Shown: positions 42,946 through 53,188 of the stretch, piece after piece
Layout: each line of letters opens with the position of its first letter
How positions within the stretch are numbered: position 1 is the stretch's first letter
Assembly (NCBI GenBank): GCA_017306155.1
Contig: JAFKJB010000019.1
Location: 21,312-85,311 of the forward strand
Reading direction: 5' to 3'
Length of the DNA stretch: 64,000 nt
DNA from: Nitrosospira multiformis
Lineage (GTDB): Bacteria; Pseudomonadota; Gammaproteobacteria; Burkholderiales; Nitrosomonadaceae
Position numbers and translations under genes: made by a program
Notes under the pieces: model-generated
What the model was told of the DNA's origin: nothing
Seen by the model: the letters and a program-made list of their open reading frames with translations, nothing else
Databases searched by the model: none

Positions 42946-43368
42946 ATGATGACGATGTATTTATTTGGACTGGTTTTGTTGGTTATTTCTGTTTCTTTCC
43001 CAATGGTTTCACGAAGCCAGGATCATACGCTGAACAACCCTCACCCAGGGCCAGGATGGAAAGTTGTGGCGACAACTGAAAGGGAGGTCTTTTTTGTCCA
43101 TATGCCGAGCATCAGGAGGCACGGCAATACTGTGGATGTCTGGGAAATGTCCGACTTCCCTAATGCCAGGACCCCCTCCAAGTCCACCAAGTTTCTATAC
43201 AGGTACAATTGCAAAAACAGGTCATATTACGCCAGGCAAAGCACGCACTACTCGCAGTATGGAGGTAGGGGAGACATCATGTCTTCCTCAATAGAGGAAG
43301 GGCCGGTAACGAAGGTGATAGCAGGCACGATAGGGGAGACAGTGCTGGATCTGGTGTGCAGGAGGTAG
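42946..43368 (+). CDS. Exported protein, surface-adhesin E-like
   Basis: 140 residues from the ATG at 42946 (other in-frame starts lie at 42919, 42949 and 42955). Signal peptide MMTMYLFGLVLLVISVSFPM, cleavage near SRSQ. The mature part (GWKVVATTEREVFFVHMPSI, VDVWEMSDFPNARTPSKSTK, FLYRYNCKNRSYYARQSTHY, ending DLVCRR) has the pattern of the surface-adhesin protein E family, with two Cys that could pair. Such proteins occur widely in betaproteobacteria; adhesion has not been shown for most. Small, monocistronic. Confidence 0.7.
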   Translation: MMTMYLFGLVLLVISVSFPMVSRSQDHTLNNPHPGPGWKVVATTEREVFFVHMPSIRRHGNTVDVWEMSDFPNARTPSKSTKFLYRYNCKNRSYYARQSTHYSQYGGRGDIMSSSIEEGPVTKVIAGTIGETVLDLVCRR

Positions 43369-43532
43369 TGTCCTCCTGCGGGGCTGTAAGGAGTATCAGG
43401 GGAATTCGATAAACTGCTCAAGGATGAATTTATAGGAAATGCTGCCTTTTTGTAAGTGAGTTGCGCTTGAAGGACCGCGCCGTGGTGAAGAAAAAACTTG
43501 TTCCCATTCTTGCGGCAATACTGGTTTCATCC

Positions 43533-44696
43533 TCAGTTTCGTGAAGAAATGCTACTGATACGAACCTTATCTCCGTTTGAAATTCCATCCGGTGGATTTT
43601 CGATAATACGATCATCGGACCTCAAACCTGCGCTGAGTTCGACGAGTTTGCCCAAATCACGCATGATCATGACAGGTTTCAGTACAACCCTGTCATCAAG
43701 GCCAATCGTTGCCACACTTAAACCTGCCTTGTTGAATATCAGGGCACTTGCCGGTACGCTCATCGTAGGCCTGTTACCAGGAAGACTGAAATTCACATTT
43801 GCAAATCCACCTGGAAGCAGCTCTCCCCTCGCATTATCGATCTGGATTTGTATCTGGGTCGCGCCAGACACATTATTGACAGCTTGTGCCGATGCAACAA
43901 CGGCGGCAGCATAAGTCCTGCCCGGATGCTCCGGCACAGTGATGGTTACCTGGATGCCGGGGGAGATGTCGGGTACGTAAACCTGGGGCACATTGACATA
44001 TGCACGCAACATTCTTGTGTTCGACACCTCGAAAAGCTCTTGCCCTGCTCCACTGCCGCTGTTTATGAGTGCACCGATGTCTGTTAGCCGGGCAGTGACG
44101 AGCCCGTCAAACGGCGCAACGATACGCGCAAAAGATTTCAATGCCTGTAGGCGATCCACATTTGCACGAGCAGCATTAACCAATGCTTGCTTGATCATGA
44201 AATCCCCTGTCTTTTCCGCGGCTGCCTGCTTTGAAACATAGCCGGAATTCAATAATGCTTTCCATCGTTCCGCTGTAGTCTTTGCAAGCAATGCAGTTGC
44301 CTCTGAACTGGCAAGATCAGCCTTTGCCTGTAACAACTGCTGATCAAGGTCTGGCGTCTCGATCTCGGCGAGCAATTGCCCGCCCTTCACCTGAGTCCCG
44401 ATATCCGCTTTCCAGCTTTTCAGATAGCCATTTACGCGCGCATATAGGATCGCGCGGGAATATGGCTGCAGACGACCCGGTAAATCAAGGGAGATCGTAT
44501 TTTCCTGCGTGCCGGGTGTAGTGACTGCAACAACGGGAGCTGCCTGTTCGCTGGTCCAGTTGCGCAGCTGCCTGCTCGCAGAGACGCGACTGATAAGACC
44601 CATTGTAACTGTAGCAGCGATGATGATTATCGCGGCTATACCAAAAACAAGGAGCCTTCGAGTTGAGATTCGGGACTCGGAAGAATCAGGTAGCAT
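43533..44696 (-). CDS. RND efflux periplasmic adaptor (membrane fusion protein)
   Basis: 387 residues from the ATG at 44696, which overlaps the end of the permease gene and follows GGAAG by five bases; a start at 44750 would add 18 residues inside the permease gene. One N-terminal membrane anchor (LLVFGIAAIIIIAATVTMGL), then the barrel-sandwich LPGRLQPYSRAILYARVNGY, an alpha-hairpin (about 100-170, QLLQAKADLASSEATALLAK), lipoyl and beta-barrel parts (PFDGLVTARLTDIGALINSG) and the membrane-proximal domain. Links the RND pump to an outer-membrane channel. No channel gene is adjacent. Confidence 0.9.
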   Translation of the reverse strand: MLPDSSESRISTRRLLVFGIAAIIIIAATVTMGLISRVSASRQLRNWTSEQAAPVVAVTTPGTQENTISLDLPGRLQPYSRAILYARVNGYLKSWKADIGTQVKGGQLLAEIETPDLDQQLLQAKADLASSEATALLAKTTAERWKALLNSGYVSKQAAAEKTGDFMIKQALVNAARANVDRLQALKSFARIVAPFDGLVTARLTDIGALINSGSGAGQELFEVSNTRMLRAYVNVPQVYVPDISPGIQVTITVPEHPGRTYAAAVVASAQAVNNVSGATQIQIQIDNARGELLPGGFANVNFSLPGNRPTMSVPASALIFNKAGLSVATIGLDDRVVLKPVMIMRDLGKLVELSAGLRSDDRIIENPPDGISNGDKVRISSISSRN

Positions 44697-47600
44697 CGGC
44701 TTCCGGGGCGTCGAAGGTGGCAGGCAGGCGTTTTTTGGCATGGCGTTCATGTATAACGCTGAAAACGACAGGAATGAAGATCAGTGTTGCAATGGTGGCA
44801 AAAATCAGGCCTCCGATCACAGCCCGGCCAAGCGGAGCATTCTGTTCACCCCCCTCGCCAAGACCTAACGCCATGGGCAGCATCCCTATGATCATCGCAA
44901 GAGCGGTCATCAGGACTGGCCGGCAACGCACGAAGCCGGCTTCCAGCGCAGCTGCGGTAGCGTCTCCAATCGCATTTAACCGTTCCCGCGCGAAACTGAT
45001 CATCAGCACGCTGTTCGAGGTAGCCACACCCATACACATGATTGCGCCGGTCAGGGCGGGCACCGAGATTGGAGTGTGCGTAATGAACAGCATCCATACG
45101 ATTCCAGCGAGCGCAGCAGGCAATGCAGTGATGATAACGAATGGATCAGTCCAGGACTGGAAGTTCACAACGATCAGCAGATAGATAAATACGATCGCGC
45201 CAAGCAACCCGAACAACAATCCGGAGAAAGCGCTTTCCATGGTTTTTACCTGGCCAAGCAGTAGGACCCTCGACCCTTTTGGCACCTCACCCGCGGTATC
45301 GGCAAGGATGCGGCGAAGGTCGCTTGCCACCGCGCCGAGATCTCTTCCTTGCGTGGTCGCATGGATTTGTACCATCGGTTGAATATCATATTGGCTGACC
45401 AATGCATTACCGCTGGTGCGCGTGAAACTGGCAAGTCCGCCAAGTACTTGTGAATTGCCGTCATTACCCCCGACCGGAATGCCTGCAAGAGCGGCGAGCG
45501 TATCGAGGCGATACTGCGGTGTTTGCATCACTATCGGATATTGCACGCCGTTCCGGGGATTTAGCCAGAAGGTGGGTGCAACTTGACTGCTGCCGGCGAG
45601 ATTGGTCACCAAACTATTCGTGACATCACGCATGGTTATTCCCATTTCCTGTGCACGGGTTCGGTCAACGTCTACGTTAAAAACAGGTCTCCTGCGCGAC
45701 TGCTGGATACGAACATCCACAACGCCAGAAATCGCCCTGATCCTGGGCAGCAACAATCCGGCATAATCAAAATTTGCTTCCAGATCGGCGCCGCGGATCT
45801 GCAGTTCGATCGGCGCAGGCGAACCGAAATTCAGGATCTGGCTTACGATATCAGCCGGGGGAAATGAAAATGCCACTCCTGGAAACTGGCGCGGCAACTC
45901 TTCGCGCAGCTTGCGCACATAATCTTCGGTACGTTGATGTCCTGGAGTCAGCGCAATCTGGATATCCCCGTCCTGAGTCCCCATCACCCCCGTGTTGTTG
46001 TAGGTCAAGTTGATACTACTCGGAGGAAGACCGATATTGTCCACCATTACGTCGATTTCATCGGGTGGAATGATTTCCCGGATGGATTTCTGGATCTGGG
46101 CAAGCTGATTGGCGGTCTCCTCCACGCGAGTGCCGACCGGGGTACGCACATGCATCAGAATCTGGCCGCTGTCCACTGCGGGAAAGAAATTTTCCCCTAA
46201 AAAGGGTAACAACAAAAAAGAGGCAAGCACGAATACGAGAAATACACTTATGAACGGATATCGATGCGCCAGCATAAATTCAAGATATTCACGGTAGCGG
46301 GCTCGAAAACGTTCAAAGCGTGCCTCGAAGCGGCGCTGAAAATGTACCAGCGGATTGCGTGATGACTGGCTCTCTTCCCCCCGGGATGAATGCGGATGCA
46401 ACAAATACTTGGACATGGTGGGGACAAGAGTGCGGGAGAGAATGAAAGACCACGCAACTGAAAACATGACTGACATTGCCATCGGTACGAACAGAAAGCG
46501 CGCGACGCCTTCCAGAAAGAACATCGGCACAAAAACGATGCAGATACACAATAAGGACACGAAAGCCGGTGTTGCGATCTGCGCAGCGCCATCCATGATC
46601 GCTTCCTCAACCTCTTTCCCCTGTTCCAGATGCAGATTGATACTCTCGATGGTCACGGTTGCATCGTCGACGAGTATGCCGACAGCAAGGGCGAGGCCGC
46701 CGAGTGTCATGATGTTGATTGTTTCTCCCAAGGCTGCAAGGCAGATGATGGCGCCAAGAATGGATAAGGGAATCGATACTGCCACGATTACCGTCGAGCG
46801 CCAGCTGCCGAGAAACATCAGTATCATGATGCTTGTCAATACAGTCGCGATGGCACCTTCCAGCACAACCCCGTTGATTGCCGCACGTACAAAAAACGAT
46901 TGGTCATTGATGGGCTTGATCTCGAGATTCTCCGGCAGGGCAGGTTTTATTTCATCCAGCTTGGCACGGATGCCGGCAACGATGGCAAGTGTGGATGTCA
47001 TGCCGTTTTTCAATATGGTCATCACCACCGAGCGCGTGCCATCGACATGCACGATATTGGTTTGCGGCGCATTGCCGTCAAGAATATGCGCGACATCCCG
47101 GATATAGATTGTTGCGCCGTTGACAACCTTGATCGGGAGATTACCGAGATCCTCGATTGCGGTGGCTACATTGTTCAGTTGAAGCGTGTATTCAAATGCA
47201 TCTATTTTCTGTGTACCTATCGGCGTAACCAGGTTTTGTGCGGCAAGTGCGTTTCCCACATCCTGCGCGCTCAATCCGCGTGCCTGCAAGGCTTCCTGAT
47301 CGAGATCGATCTGTATCTGCCGGGTTTTTCCACCGTATGGAAACGGAATCGCGGCACCGGGTACGGTCACCAGCCGCAAGCGGATGGTGTTCATGGCAAG
47401 GTCAGCGAGAGCCTGCTCGGACATGCCCTTGCCGGATAGCGCGAGCTGAAGGATGGGTACTGTCGAGGCGTTATAGTTGAGAATCAGTGGAGGCATCGTC
47501 CCTTGCGGCATCTGCCGCACCACGGTCTGCGAGATGGCCGTAATCTGGGCATTGGCGACTGCTATGTCTACGCCAGGCTGAAAAAAGATTTTGACAATTC

Positions 47601-47871
47601 CGGAACCCGCATAGGAATTCGCTTCGATATGCTCGATGTCATTGACTGTCGTCGTCAATGAACGCTGAAACAGCGTAGTAATACGTCCCGCCATCTCGTC
47701 CGGGGGCAAGCCGGTGTACTGCCATACAACCGCAATTACTGGAATGCGAATATCCGGGAAAATATCGGTTGGAGTCCGAAAAACTGTAAGCGGTCCCAGA
47801 ATCAGGATGAGAAGCGCCAGTACGATGAATGTATACGGGCGCTGTAAGGCAACCCGGACAATCTCGATCAC
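44686..47871 (-). CDS. RND-family efflux permease (AcrB/HAE1-like)
   Basis: 1061-residue proton-driven pump of the inner membrane. Start MIEIVRVALQRPYTFIVLAL with TM1. Two large periplasmic loops separate TM1-2 and TM7-8. TM4 contains GLALAVGILVDDATVTIESI with the paired Asp used in proton relay, which places it in the HAE rather than heavy-metal class. C-terminal AIMCMGVATSNSVLMISFAR and RPVLMTALAMIIGMLPMALG are typical. The adaptor gene follows with an 11-bp overlap; the order permease-adaptor is reversed from the common one. Substrates unknown; related pumps export drugs or solvents. Confidence 0.92.
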   Translation of the reverse strand: MIEIVRVALQRPYTFIVLALLILILGPLTVFRTPTDIFPDIRIPVIAVVWQYTGLPPDEMAGRITTLFQRSLTTTVNDIEHIEANSYAGSGIVKIFFQPGVDIAVANAQITAISQTVVRQMPQGTMPPLILNYNASTVPILQLALSGKGMSEQALADLAMNTIRLRLVTVPGAAIPFPYGGKTRQIQIDLDQEALQARGLSAQDVGNALAAQNLVTPIGTQKIDAFEYTLQLNNVATAIEDLGNLPIKVVNGATIYIRDVAHILDGNAPQTNIVHVDGTRSVVMTILKNGMTSTLAIVAGIRAKLDEIKPALPENLEIKPINDQSFFVRAAINGVVLEGAIATVLTSIMILMFLGSWRSTVIVAVSIPLSILGAIICLAALGETINIMTLGGLALAVGILVDDATVTIESINLHLEQGKEVEEAIMDGAAQIATPAFVSLLCICIVFVPMFFLEGVARFLFVPMAMSVMFSVAWSFILSRTLVPTMSKYLLHPHSSRGEESQSSRNPLVHFQRRFEARFERFRARYREYLEFMLAHRYPFISVFLVFVLASFLLLPFLGENFFPAVDSGQILMHVRTPVGTRVEETANQLAQIQKSIREIIPPDEIDVMVDNIGLPPSSINLTYNNTGVMGTQDGDIQIALTPGHQRTEDYVRKLREELPRQFPGVAFSFPPADIVSQILNFGSPAPIELQIRGADLEANFDYAGLLLPRIRAISGVVDVRIQQSRRRPVFNVDVDRTRAQEMGITMRDVTNSLVTNLAGSSQVAPTFWLNPRNGVQYPIVMQTPQYRLDTLAALAGIPVGGNDGNSQVLGGLASFTRTSGNALVSQYDIQPMVQIHATTQGRDLGAVASDLRRILADTAGEVPKGSRVLLLGQVKTMESAFSGLLFGLLGAIVFIYLLIVVNFQSWTDPFVIITALPAALAGIVWMLFITHTPISVPALTGAIMCMGVATSNSVLMISFARERLNAIGDATAAALEAGFVRCRPVLMTALAMIIGMLPMALGLGEGGEQNAPLGRAVIGGLIFATIATLIFIPVVFSVIHERHAKKRLPATFDAPEADAT

Positions 47872-48110
47872 GAGATTCTTTCTATCGAAGCAAGTCTCCC
47901 AAGAGGAAGAGTATCAGGAGTCATAGGCGATAGTTTTCGTAAGAAACGGATTACGGGTATCAGGGATTTTTCCAGGAGCGCTAAGCATAGAACAGGGAAT
48001 AAGGCTCAAATGAGCTTTATTGCATTATGTGGGGAAGCGAACAGTTATCTCTTTGATTTACAGGTAGCCTGGAAAGTGTTCAGGAGGATACTCACATAAT
48101 CGGGGGCATA

Positions 48111-48512
48111 GTGGATAATAAACTGCTCCTATCAGGAGTCAGAGTGCTGCTCGTAGATGACGAGGAAGATGCGCTGACGGTCACCAGGCTCATGCTGGAG
48201 CTGTATGGCGCAGTAGTGGCTACCGCTCCTGCTGCTGTCGAAGGCCTGGAAAAGGTGCTAACACATGCACCGGATGTAATTGTCAGCGATATCAGCATGC
48301 CTCAAATGGATGGCTACCAGTTCATCCGTGCCGTACGAAGCCTGCCTGCGCATAGAGGCAGAGATACTCCTGCGGTAGCGCTAAGCGCACTCAGCTGTTC
48401 CAGGGAAGATATCCTGGACGCGGGCTTTCTGATATGCCTCTCCAAGCCTGTTTTACTACAGGAATTGATCACCGGAGTTATAAGCGCTGTAGACTCGGCA
48501 ATTCCGCCGTAG
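48111..48512 (+). CDS. Stand-alone response-regulator receiver protein
   Basis: 133 residues from a GTG start preceded by CGGGGG. CheY-like receiver: VLLVDDEEDALTVTRLML (acidic pocket), PDVIVSDISMPQMDGYQFIR (phospho-acceptor Asp), VALSAL (Ser at the Thr/Ser switch) and CLSKPVL (Lys). No output domain. Such receivers usually work in phosphorelays encoded elsewhere; no histidine kinase is in the window. It reads away from the RND operon across a 239-bp spacer without a gene. Confidence 0.88.
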   Translation: MDNKLLLSGVRVLLVDDEEDALTVTRLMLELYGAVVATAPAAVEGLEKVLTHAPDVIVSDISMPQMDGYQFIRAVRSLPAHRGRDTPAVALSALSCSREDILDAGFLICLSKPVLLQELITGVISAVDSAIPP

Positions 48513-48837
48513 GCTCGGCAATTTCCTGGGGAGCAAGCCAATGAGCCTTGATTCTCGTTCCTGCCCGCAGGATCACGCTGACCTCCAGCGGCAATTTGCC
48601 GTGCCTTTCATGCCCGTACTCTTACAGGCTTAGCCCCACGGTGCTGCCATCGACCCATACCTGTGCCTCTATGCTGGCAACCGCCAGGACACCCGATTCA
48701 TTATCGAATGGAAGAATGGAATTTTCAAATACTATCTTTTTCTTCCTGTCAGAAATTCTGTAGCACCCAGTCCAGAATCCATTTGTGCCATTCCTCCAGG
48801 TACTATAAGAATCTCGTATCCCTTATAGCTGTTATCT
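48513..48837. other. Intergenic region with possible decayed coding sequence
   Basis: 325 bp. On the minus strand a frame reads LAVASIEAQVWVDGSTVGLS, a stop, then HGKLPLEVSVILRAGTRIKA, which looks like interrupted coding sequence, but I cannot name it. Nothing else is supported. Confidence 0.3.
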
Positions 48838-51360
48838 TTAATAATTAAACCTCAACTGGGCAAAGTAGGTTCGCTGGGGAAAAGGATGGAATACCCAGTA
48901 CTTGTCATTGTTGACATTATTAATACCGCCGATCGCGGTCAATTGCTTCGTGATTCTGTATCTTGCGACCAGATCGGCAACAACATAACTGGTCAACCCC
49001 GTATAGGCAAAACCGTTGGTATCCGTGTTATTCAATTGGCCGAACTGGCCGCTGCTGTAGCGAACATTCACTGAAGCGCTGAAATTTTCATTAGCCCGAT
49101 AGGTGACTACCGCGCTTGCCCGCCAGGTGGGAAGTCTGGGCTGATGCTTTCCGGTCGATGGTGCCGCGGCGTTGGGATTGGCTGCTGTAGGGCCTAAGGC
49201 GGCTGCTGCCGCATCCGCCGCTCGATTATTCTCTATTCTGGAATCCACCCAGGTGAGATTGCCAAGAATATCCAGCCCTTTAATCACCGCATCAGTTTTC
49301 TCTCCTGAGACCTCGACACCGTAGGTATTGATTTCCCCGACGTTTGATATAAAAGTTGATTGAACGGTTTGATTGTTGAGCGGATTGGTGATTAACCCGG
49401 TCTGGGAAAAAATGGCATTTTTGATGCGCTCCTGGAACAGGCTGATACGTAACCTTCCCTTGTCCGCAAAATACTCGCCGGACAATTCCGAGGCCAGCGC
49501 CTCTTCCGGCTTCAAGTTCGGATTTCCATTAACGGCTATAGCCGTTGTGCCAGTGCCAACTGTAGTGGTCTGGAACAATTCCGTGGCGGTTGCGTAACGA
49601 TAAGCCTGGCCGATTGCAGCACCAATTCTGACCTGCTGCATCGGAGTCCAGGTCAATTTCGCCTTGGGTGAAAAGTTCACAGAGCTTTTATCAGCCTGGT
49701 TTACCGTCTGCAGCGAACCTGCCACTGTAGTCGTGTTTACCCCATCGTAAGCGTGCCAGGATTCCAGGCGGCCACCGATAGTAAAGTTCCAGTTCTCGTG
49801 GAAATCCCAGGCATCCTGGATCCAGTAACCTTCAGTCTGAGTTTTTCCGGTGGAATTTGTAAAAATACTTTGCCCTCTGCCGCTTTGCCAATTGCCGGTA
49901 TTGAATACGGGATTCTTCAGCGTATACAAATCATGGTGAAAACCGAAGCTGATTTCATGGTAACCGAGAAGATCGATCCTGGGCCTCCAAATGCCCTTTG
50001 CGTCCACGGTATGCCAACCAGAGCCAGTCAGGCTCGTGATCCTGCCGGGCGCATTGCCGGCGAATGCGAGGGTTGGGTCAACTGTTGGCGCCCGAACCGT
50101 ATCCTTGCCAAAATCGATCACGCTGCCGGTCAACTCCCAGTCAAAAACTCCTCCAGTACTGGATCGAAGATTGATTCCGTGCGACCAGGTTGTCTGGTCA
50201 GTCTGGTTTCCCGCGAAAGTCGGACTATTAGGTACAGAAAGGTTGTAACGGCGACCGCCAATATTGACAAAACCGGCTTGCACAATGTTTCCCGCCGCAT
50301 CCCTCAAGTAGCTCTGCGGACTCGCCTGCGCATTGTTCAGCCACAGGCCCAGGGTGTACGCCAGCCTGATTGAAGGGGTGATGTCGTAGGCAAGTTTCCA
50401 CTTGAAATTGTCCTGTACGGTGTGATTGATATTCCCCGCACCGAGCGTCAGGTTTGCGGCGTTGGTGGCATTGGCTCCGGCAAACGCACCCATGACCGCC
50501 GTATCTCCAGCACCCGCTGCGGTTTTCGAGATGAGTGCGGTCGCAAACGTAATGGGCTGGCTATGCGCATTGAGATGGCTATAGTCAAAACGGAACGACA
50601 GATCGTTGTAGCGATGGCCGACGTAACCGGAGTAGCGCTGCGCATCATAAGTATCCTTCGTGCCATAGAGATTGAACGTCTGCCATGAGGCCTGGGCGTC
50701 TGCCCCGAATTCGAATTTTTCCGGCATCCGGGTGGTAACATTGATTACGCCCCCTATGGAGTTGCCGGCATAGGCGGCCGAAAATGGGCCGTACATGACA
50801 TCGACACGTTCAATTTCTCCCGGCGATACAGTATTCCAGCGGGGCGAGCCGGTATTTCCATTGTTGTTGCCGAGCAATGATGACAACAGGATGCCATCGG
50901 CGTAGATCAGGTTACGGGCGCTTGCGGACGTGCCCGAAGTGCGCATGCCAACCGGGGCATTGGTGTCGCCAATATATCTTTTGCGTACCTGAATGGATGG
51001 CATGTACTTGATGGCATCCTCGGGATTCGCAAGATGAATCGTATTGTCGATTCTTTCGCGGGTGACACTTTCCGTGGTCTGAGGCAACCGGTACCGTTCC
51101 TTTTCGGTCTGAGTGCGAGGCGGCTTTACTTTTTCTGTTACCGTCATCTCCGGCAATTCAACTGCGGGATCGTCAGATGAGGTTTTTCCTTTGGCGGGAG
51201 CCCCGGGTGCCGGAGCAACAGTATCCGGTTTCTTTTTCGCCGGCATTGCAGCTTTATTGTTGTTTTTTGACGATAGCGCTGGCTCATCGGCCGCCGCGAT
51301 AGAAGATATGCAAGCTCCGCAAGCCAGAGTAAAAACGGCGAGTCCTTGCTTGATATTCAA
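48838..51360 (-). CDS. TonB-dependent outer-membrane receptor
   Basis: 840 residues. Signal peptide MNIKQGLAVFTLACGACISS ending near AAADE, then a Lys/Pro/Ala-rich spacer (about 30-68) and a TonB-box-like ELPEMTVTEK. Plug domain: NPEDAIKYMPSIQVRKRYIG, RNLIYADGILLSSLLGNNNG, GEIERVDVMYGPFSAAYAGN, SIGGVINVTTRMPEKFEFGA. The barrel ends QRTYFAQLRFNY. No STN domain. The ligand is unknown; the class includes siderophore and copper-type receptors. A strong Fur-box-like site lies 336 bp upstream. Confidence 0.9.
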   Translation of the reverse strand: MNIKQGLAVFTLACGACISSIAAADEPALSSKNNNKAAMPAKKKPDTVAPAPGAPAKGKTSSDDPAVELPEMTVTEKVKPPRTQTEKERYRLPQTTESVTRERIDNTIHLANPEDAIKYMPSIQVRKRYIGDTNAPVGMRTSGTSASARNLIYADGILLSSLLGNNNGNTGSPRWNTVSPGEIERVDVMYGPFSAAYAGNSIGGVINVTTRMPEKFEFGADAQASWQTFNLYGTKDTYDAQRYSGYVGHRYNDLSFRFDYSHLNAHSQPITFATALISKTAAGAGDTAVMGAFAGANATNAANLTLGAGNINHTVQDNFKWKLAYDITPSIRLAYTLGLWLNNAQASPQSYLRDAAGNIVQAGFVNIGGRRYNLSVPNSPTFAGNQTDQTTWSHGINLRSSTGGVFDWELTGSVIDFGKDTVRAPTVDPTLAFAGNAPGRITSLTGSGWHTVDAKGIWRPRIDLLGYHEISFGFHHDLYTLKNPVFNTGNWQSGRGQSIFTNSTGKTQTEGYWIQDAWDFHENWNFTIGGRLESWHAYDGVNTTTVAGSLQTVNQADKSSVNFSPKAKLTWTPMQQVRIGAAIGQAYRYATATELFQTTTVGTGTTAIAVNGNPNLKPEEALASELSGEYFADKGRLRISLFQERIKNAIFSQTGLITNPLNNQTVQSTFISNVGEINTYGVEVSGEKTDAVIKGLDILGNLTWVDSRIENNRAADAAAAALGPTAANPNAAAPSTGKHQPRLPTWRASAVVTYRANENFSASVNVRYSSGQFGQLNNTDTNGFAYTGLTSYVVADLVARYRITKQLTAIGGINNVNNDKYWVFHPFPQRTYFAQLRFNY

Positions 51361-52252
51361 TTCATGTTTGCTCGGTTAGCAGCCTTTTCCAGGCTTTGCC
51401 TCAACTTTTTCCAGTCCGCTCGCAGAGGAGGGAGGCCGTGATTTCGCTGGAATGGATCTTGTTTTCAGATATGCGGATAATTTCTCTTTCGAGCAATATC
51501 TTGTAAATCGAGCGCGAGATTAACCCATTTTGGTTACCGCAGGAATGCGGCAAATTGTCGCAGTTCACGGAGGCCTGCCGGTTCTGCTACGAGTGCAGCA
51601 ACTGCAAGGCGCTGCTATGCGCCAACCTATTGCTTGTTCTGTTCCTTTGTCCTGTGAAATTGCTAACTCCTCTTGCTTTTCTCCAGTTTTATAAATATAA
51701 TGAGAATCATTATCAATAATCCTTTCAAAGTTATCCGTTACCGCTGGTTACTCCTTTTTCCAGCGGTCTTTTAGCCAGCCAGCCCGCCCGCGGCAAGCCA
51801 GCCATATTTTTATTCAGGGAGCCGCCCGTTATTCGGGCGAGCTTCATATTGTTTAATTAAAAGATATTTCTGAAATCGACCTTCACCACGCAATCGGTTG
51901 CCCCGATTATCGTAGCCCTGTGAATCGAATAGTGATGCCGCGAACAGGCTGAAGCCCGTCCGCTAACGGAAGATTAGTGGTTTGCGGGAAAAGTGCGTCC
52001 GAGGCTCCACTGGCGTACTGTTCAGAACACATACCCCACGGATGATTTTGGAAGCAGTCTGAATCCGGTCATGAACGCCTGATTTCTGCAAGATAGGTAC
52101 AGGTGATTCCTTACTGTGAATTCAACTGATGACGGAATGCTGCCTATCCCGGCATTGGTTTTTCTCTCATTCCCAAATTCCCGAATGACTATGTCGGAAT
52201 GTGTTTCTACCGCAATTGACGCGTGGTAAGGAACTGATTGTGTCATCACCTC
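51361..52252. other. Long intergenic region, no supported gene
   Basis: 892 bp. It contains the Fur-box-like site at 51696-51714 and a hairpin GCCCGTTATTCGGGC at about 51826-51840. A plus-strand frame at about 51510-51719 reads PQECGKLSQFTEACRFCYEC then SNCKALLC, a dense Cys cluster, but it has no ATG/GTG/TTG start after the preceding stop that would make it a credible gene. A minus-strand frame (52022-52249) has no motif. Confidence 0.5.
51696..51714 (-). promoter_or_regulatory. Fur-box-like site
   Basis: TATAATGAGAATCATTATC matches the 19-bp Fur consensus GATAATGATAATCATTATC at 17 of 19 positions. It most likely represses the TonB receptor gene downstream on the minus strand, with a long leader of about 330 bases. 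Confidence 0.75.
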
Positions 52253-52459
52253 TTACGGGCGGTCTGCACGTTTTTGACCGAGAGCTTTTTCAATTTTCTG
52301 GTCCGTCTTATACTGGCCCAATGCGTACACTGCCCAGATCGTCGCAGGAATCCAGCCGATAAGCGTTATCTGCAGAAGCAAGCAGATAACGCCCGTAATG
52401 GGGCGGCCGATTGTGAAGAAGGTTAGCCACGGGAGGAATAAAGCAATAATCAAACGCAT
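52253..52459 (-). CDS. YqaE/Pmp3-family membrane peptide
   Basis: 68 residues. MRLIIALFLPWLTFFTIGRP and ITGVICLLLQITLIGWIPAT form the two transmembrane segments of the Pmp3 family, followed by WAVYALGQYKTDQKIEKALG. Small membrane proteins of this family affect membrane potential under salt stress in yeast and plants; the bacterial role is unclear. Confidence 0.8.
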   Translation of the reverse strand: MRLIIALFLPWLTFFTIGRPITGVICLLLQITLIGWIPATIWAVYALGQYKTDQKIEKALGQKRADRP

Positions 52460-53188
52460 GCGCAGAGCCTTTCAAGGGGGCGTTAATGGCTATTATTGCC
52501 CACTCCACAAAAAAGATAAATAAACACGGTAATTCCTTGGTCATGCCGGGGGACTCCAATTGGAGGCGCCAGCAGTTAACGTCAGGGCGCTCAATATGCG
52601 CCAATGCAGGATCAGGATACTTAGGCGAGCTCTCGCGGCGGGGGATGGGGTCGCACGGCTACACCCTTCATGTGCTCCCTCGCCATGAGGAGATCCGGGT
52701 CAGAGTGCTGAATCGAAATATCGAGCATGGCGCTGGGTGGTTGAGGTCAGCCATTCCTGACTGAATCCCTTCCGAAAACTCAAGAATCGTAGACTTCATC
52801 CGCAATTCGTTGTCGAGAGTTCTTACATTCAAATGACAGGGATGCGTAAATAATATTTAAAGTCTTTGTTTTAATTAAATTATAAATACTGGCATAGTAT
52901 TTGCTCAGAGTCTGAGGAAGATTCTCTGATGTGCTTGCAGGAAAGGGAAAAATAAAAAACAATCCTTGGTATGGCCCCGCAGCTGCCGCATTGGCAATGC
53001 CGGGCACCTGGAAGGCAAACTGATTGGTCCTCCCATTAATACTGACGGTATGTCCCCGGAATGCGATGCATACTTACCTTGGATTGACATCTTCGGGGGA
53101 AATATCAAGAGGCATTCAGGCGGCCCATGCGCCAATGGATTCCTGCCACTAAGTCTGTTTATTCACTTGCGGTTGAGTTGAATCGATT
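52460..53188. other. Long intergenic region, no supported gene
   Basis: 729 bp between the Pmp3-type gene and the glycosyltransferase. Short frames on both strands (for example 52486-52764 plus, 52966-53181 plus) have no recognisable motif or Shine-Dalgarno. The segment around 52840-52900 is very AT-rich and may hold a promoter. Confidence 0.45.

Noticed and set aside
51510-51719. Cys-rich small protein under the Fur box
   Set aside because: The Cys spacing is striking, but the frame lacks a usable start codon after the preceding stop, so it is kept as an observation only.
52486-53181. Small genes before the glycosyltransferase
   Set aside because: No ribosome sites, signal peptides or motifs; not supportable.
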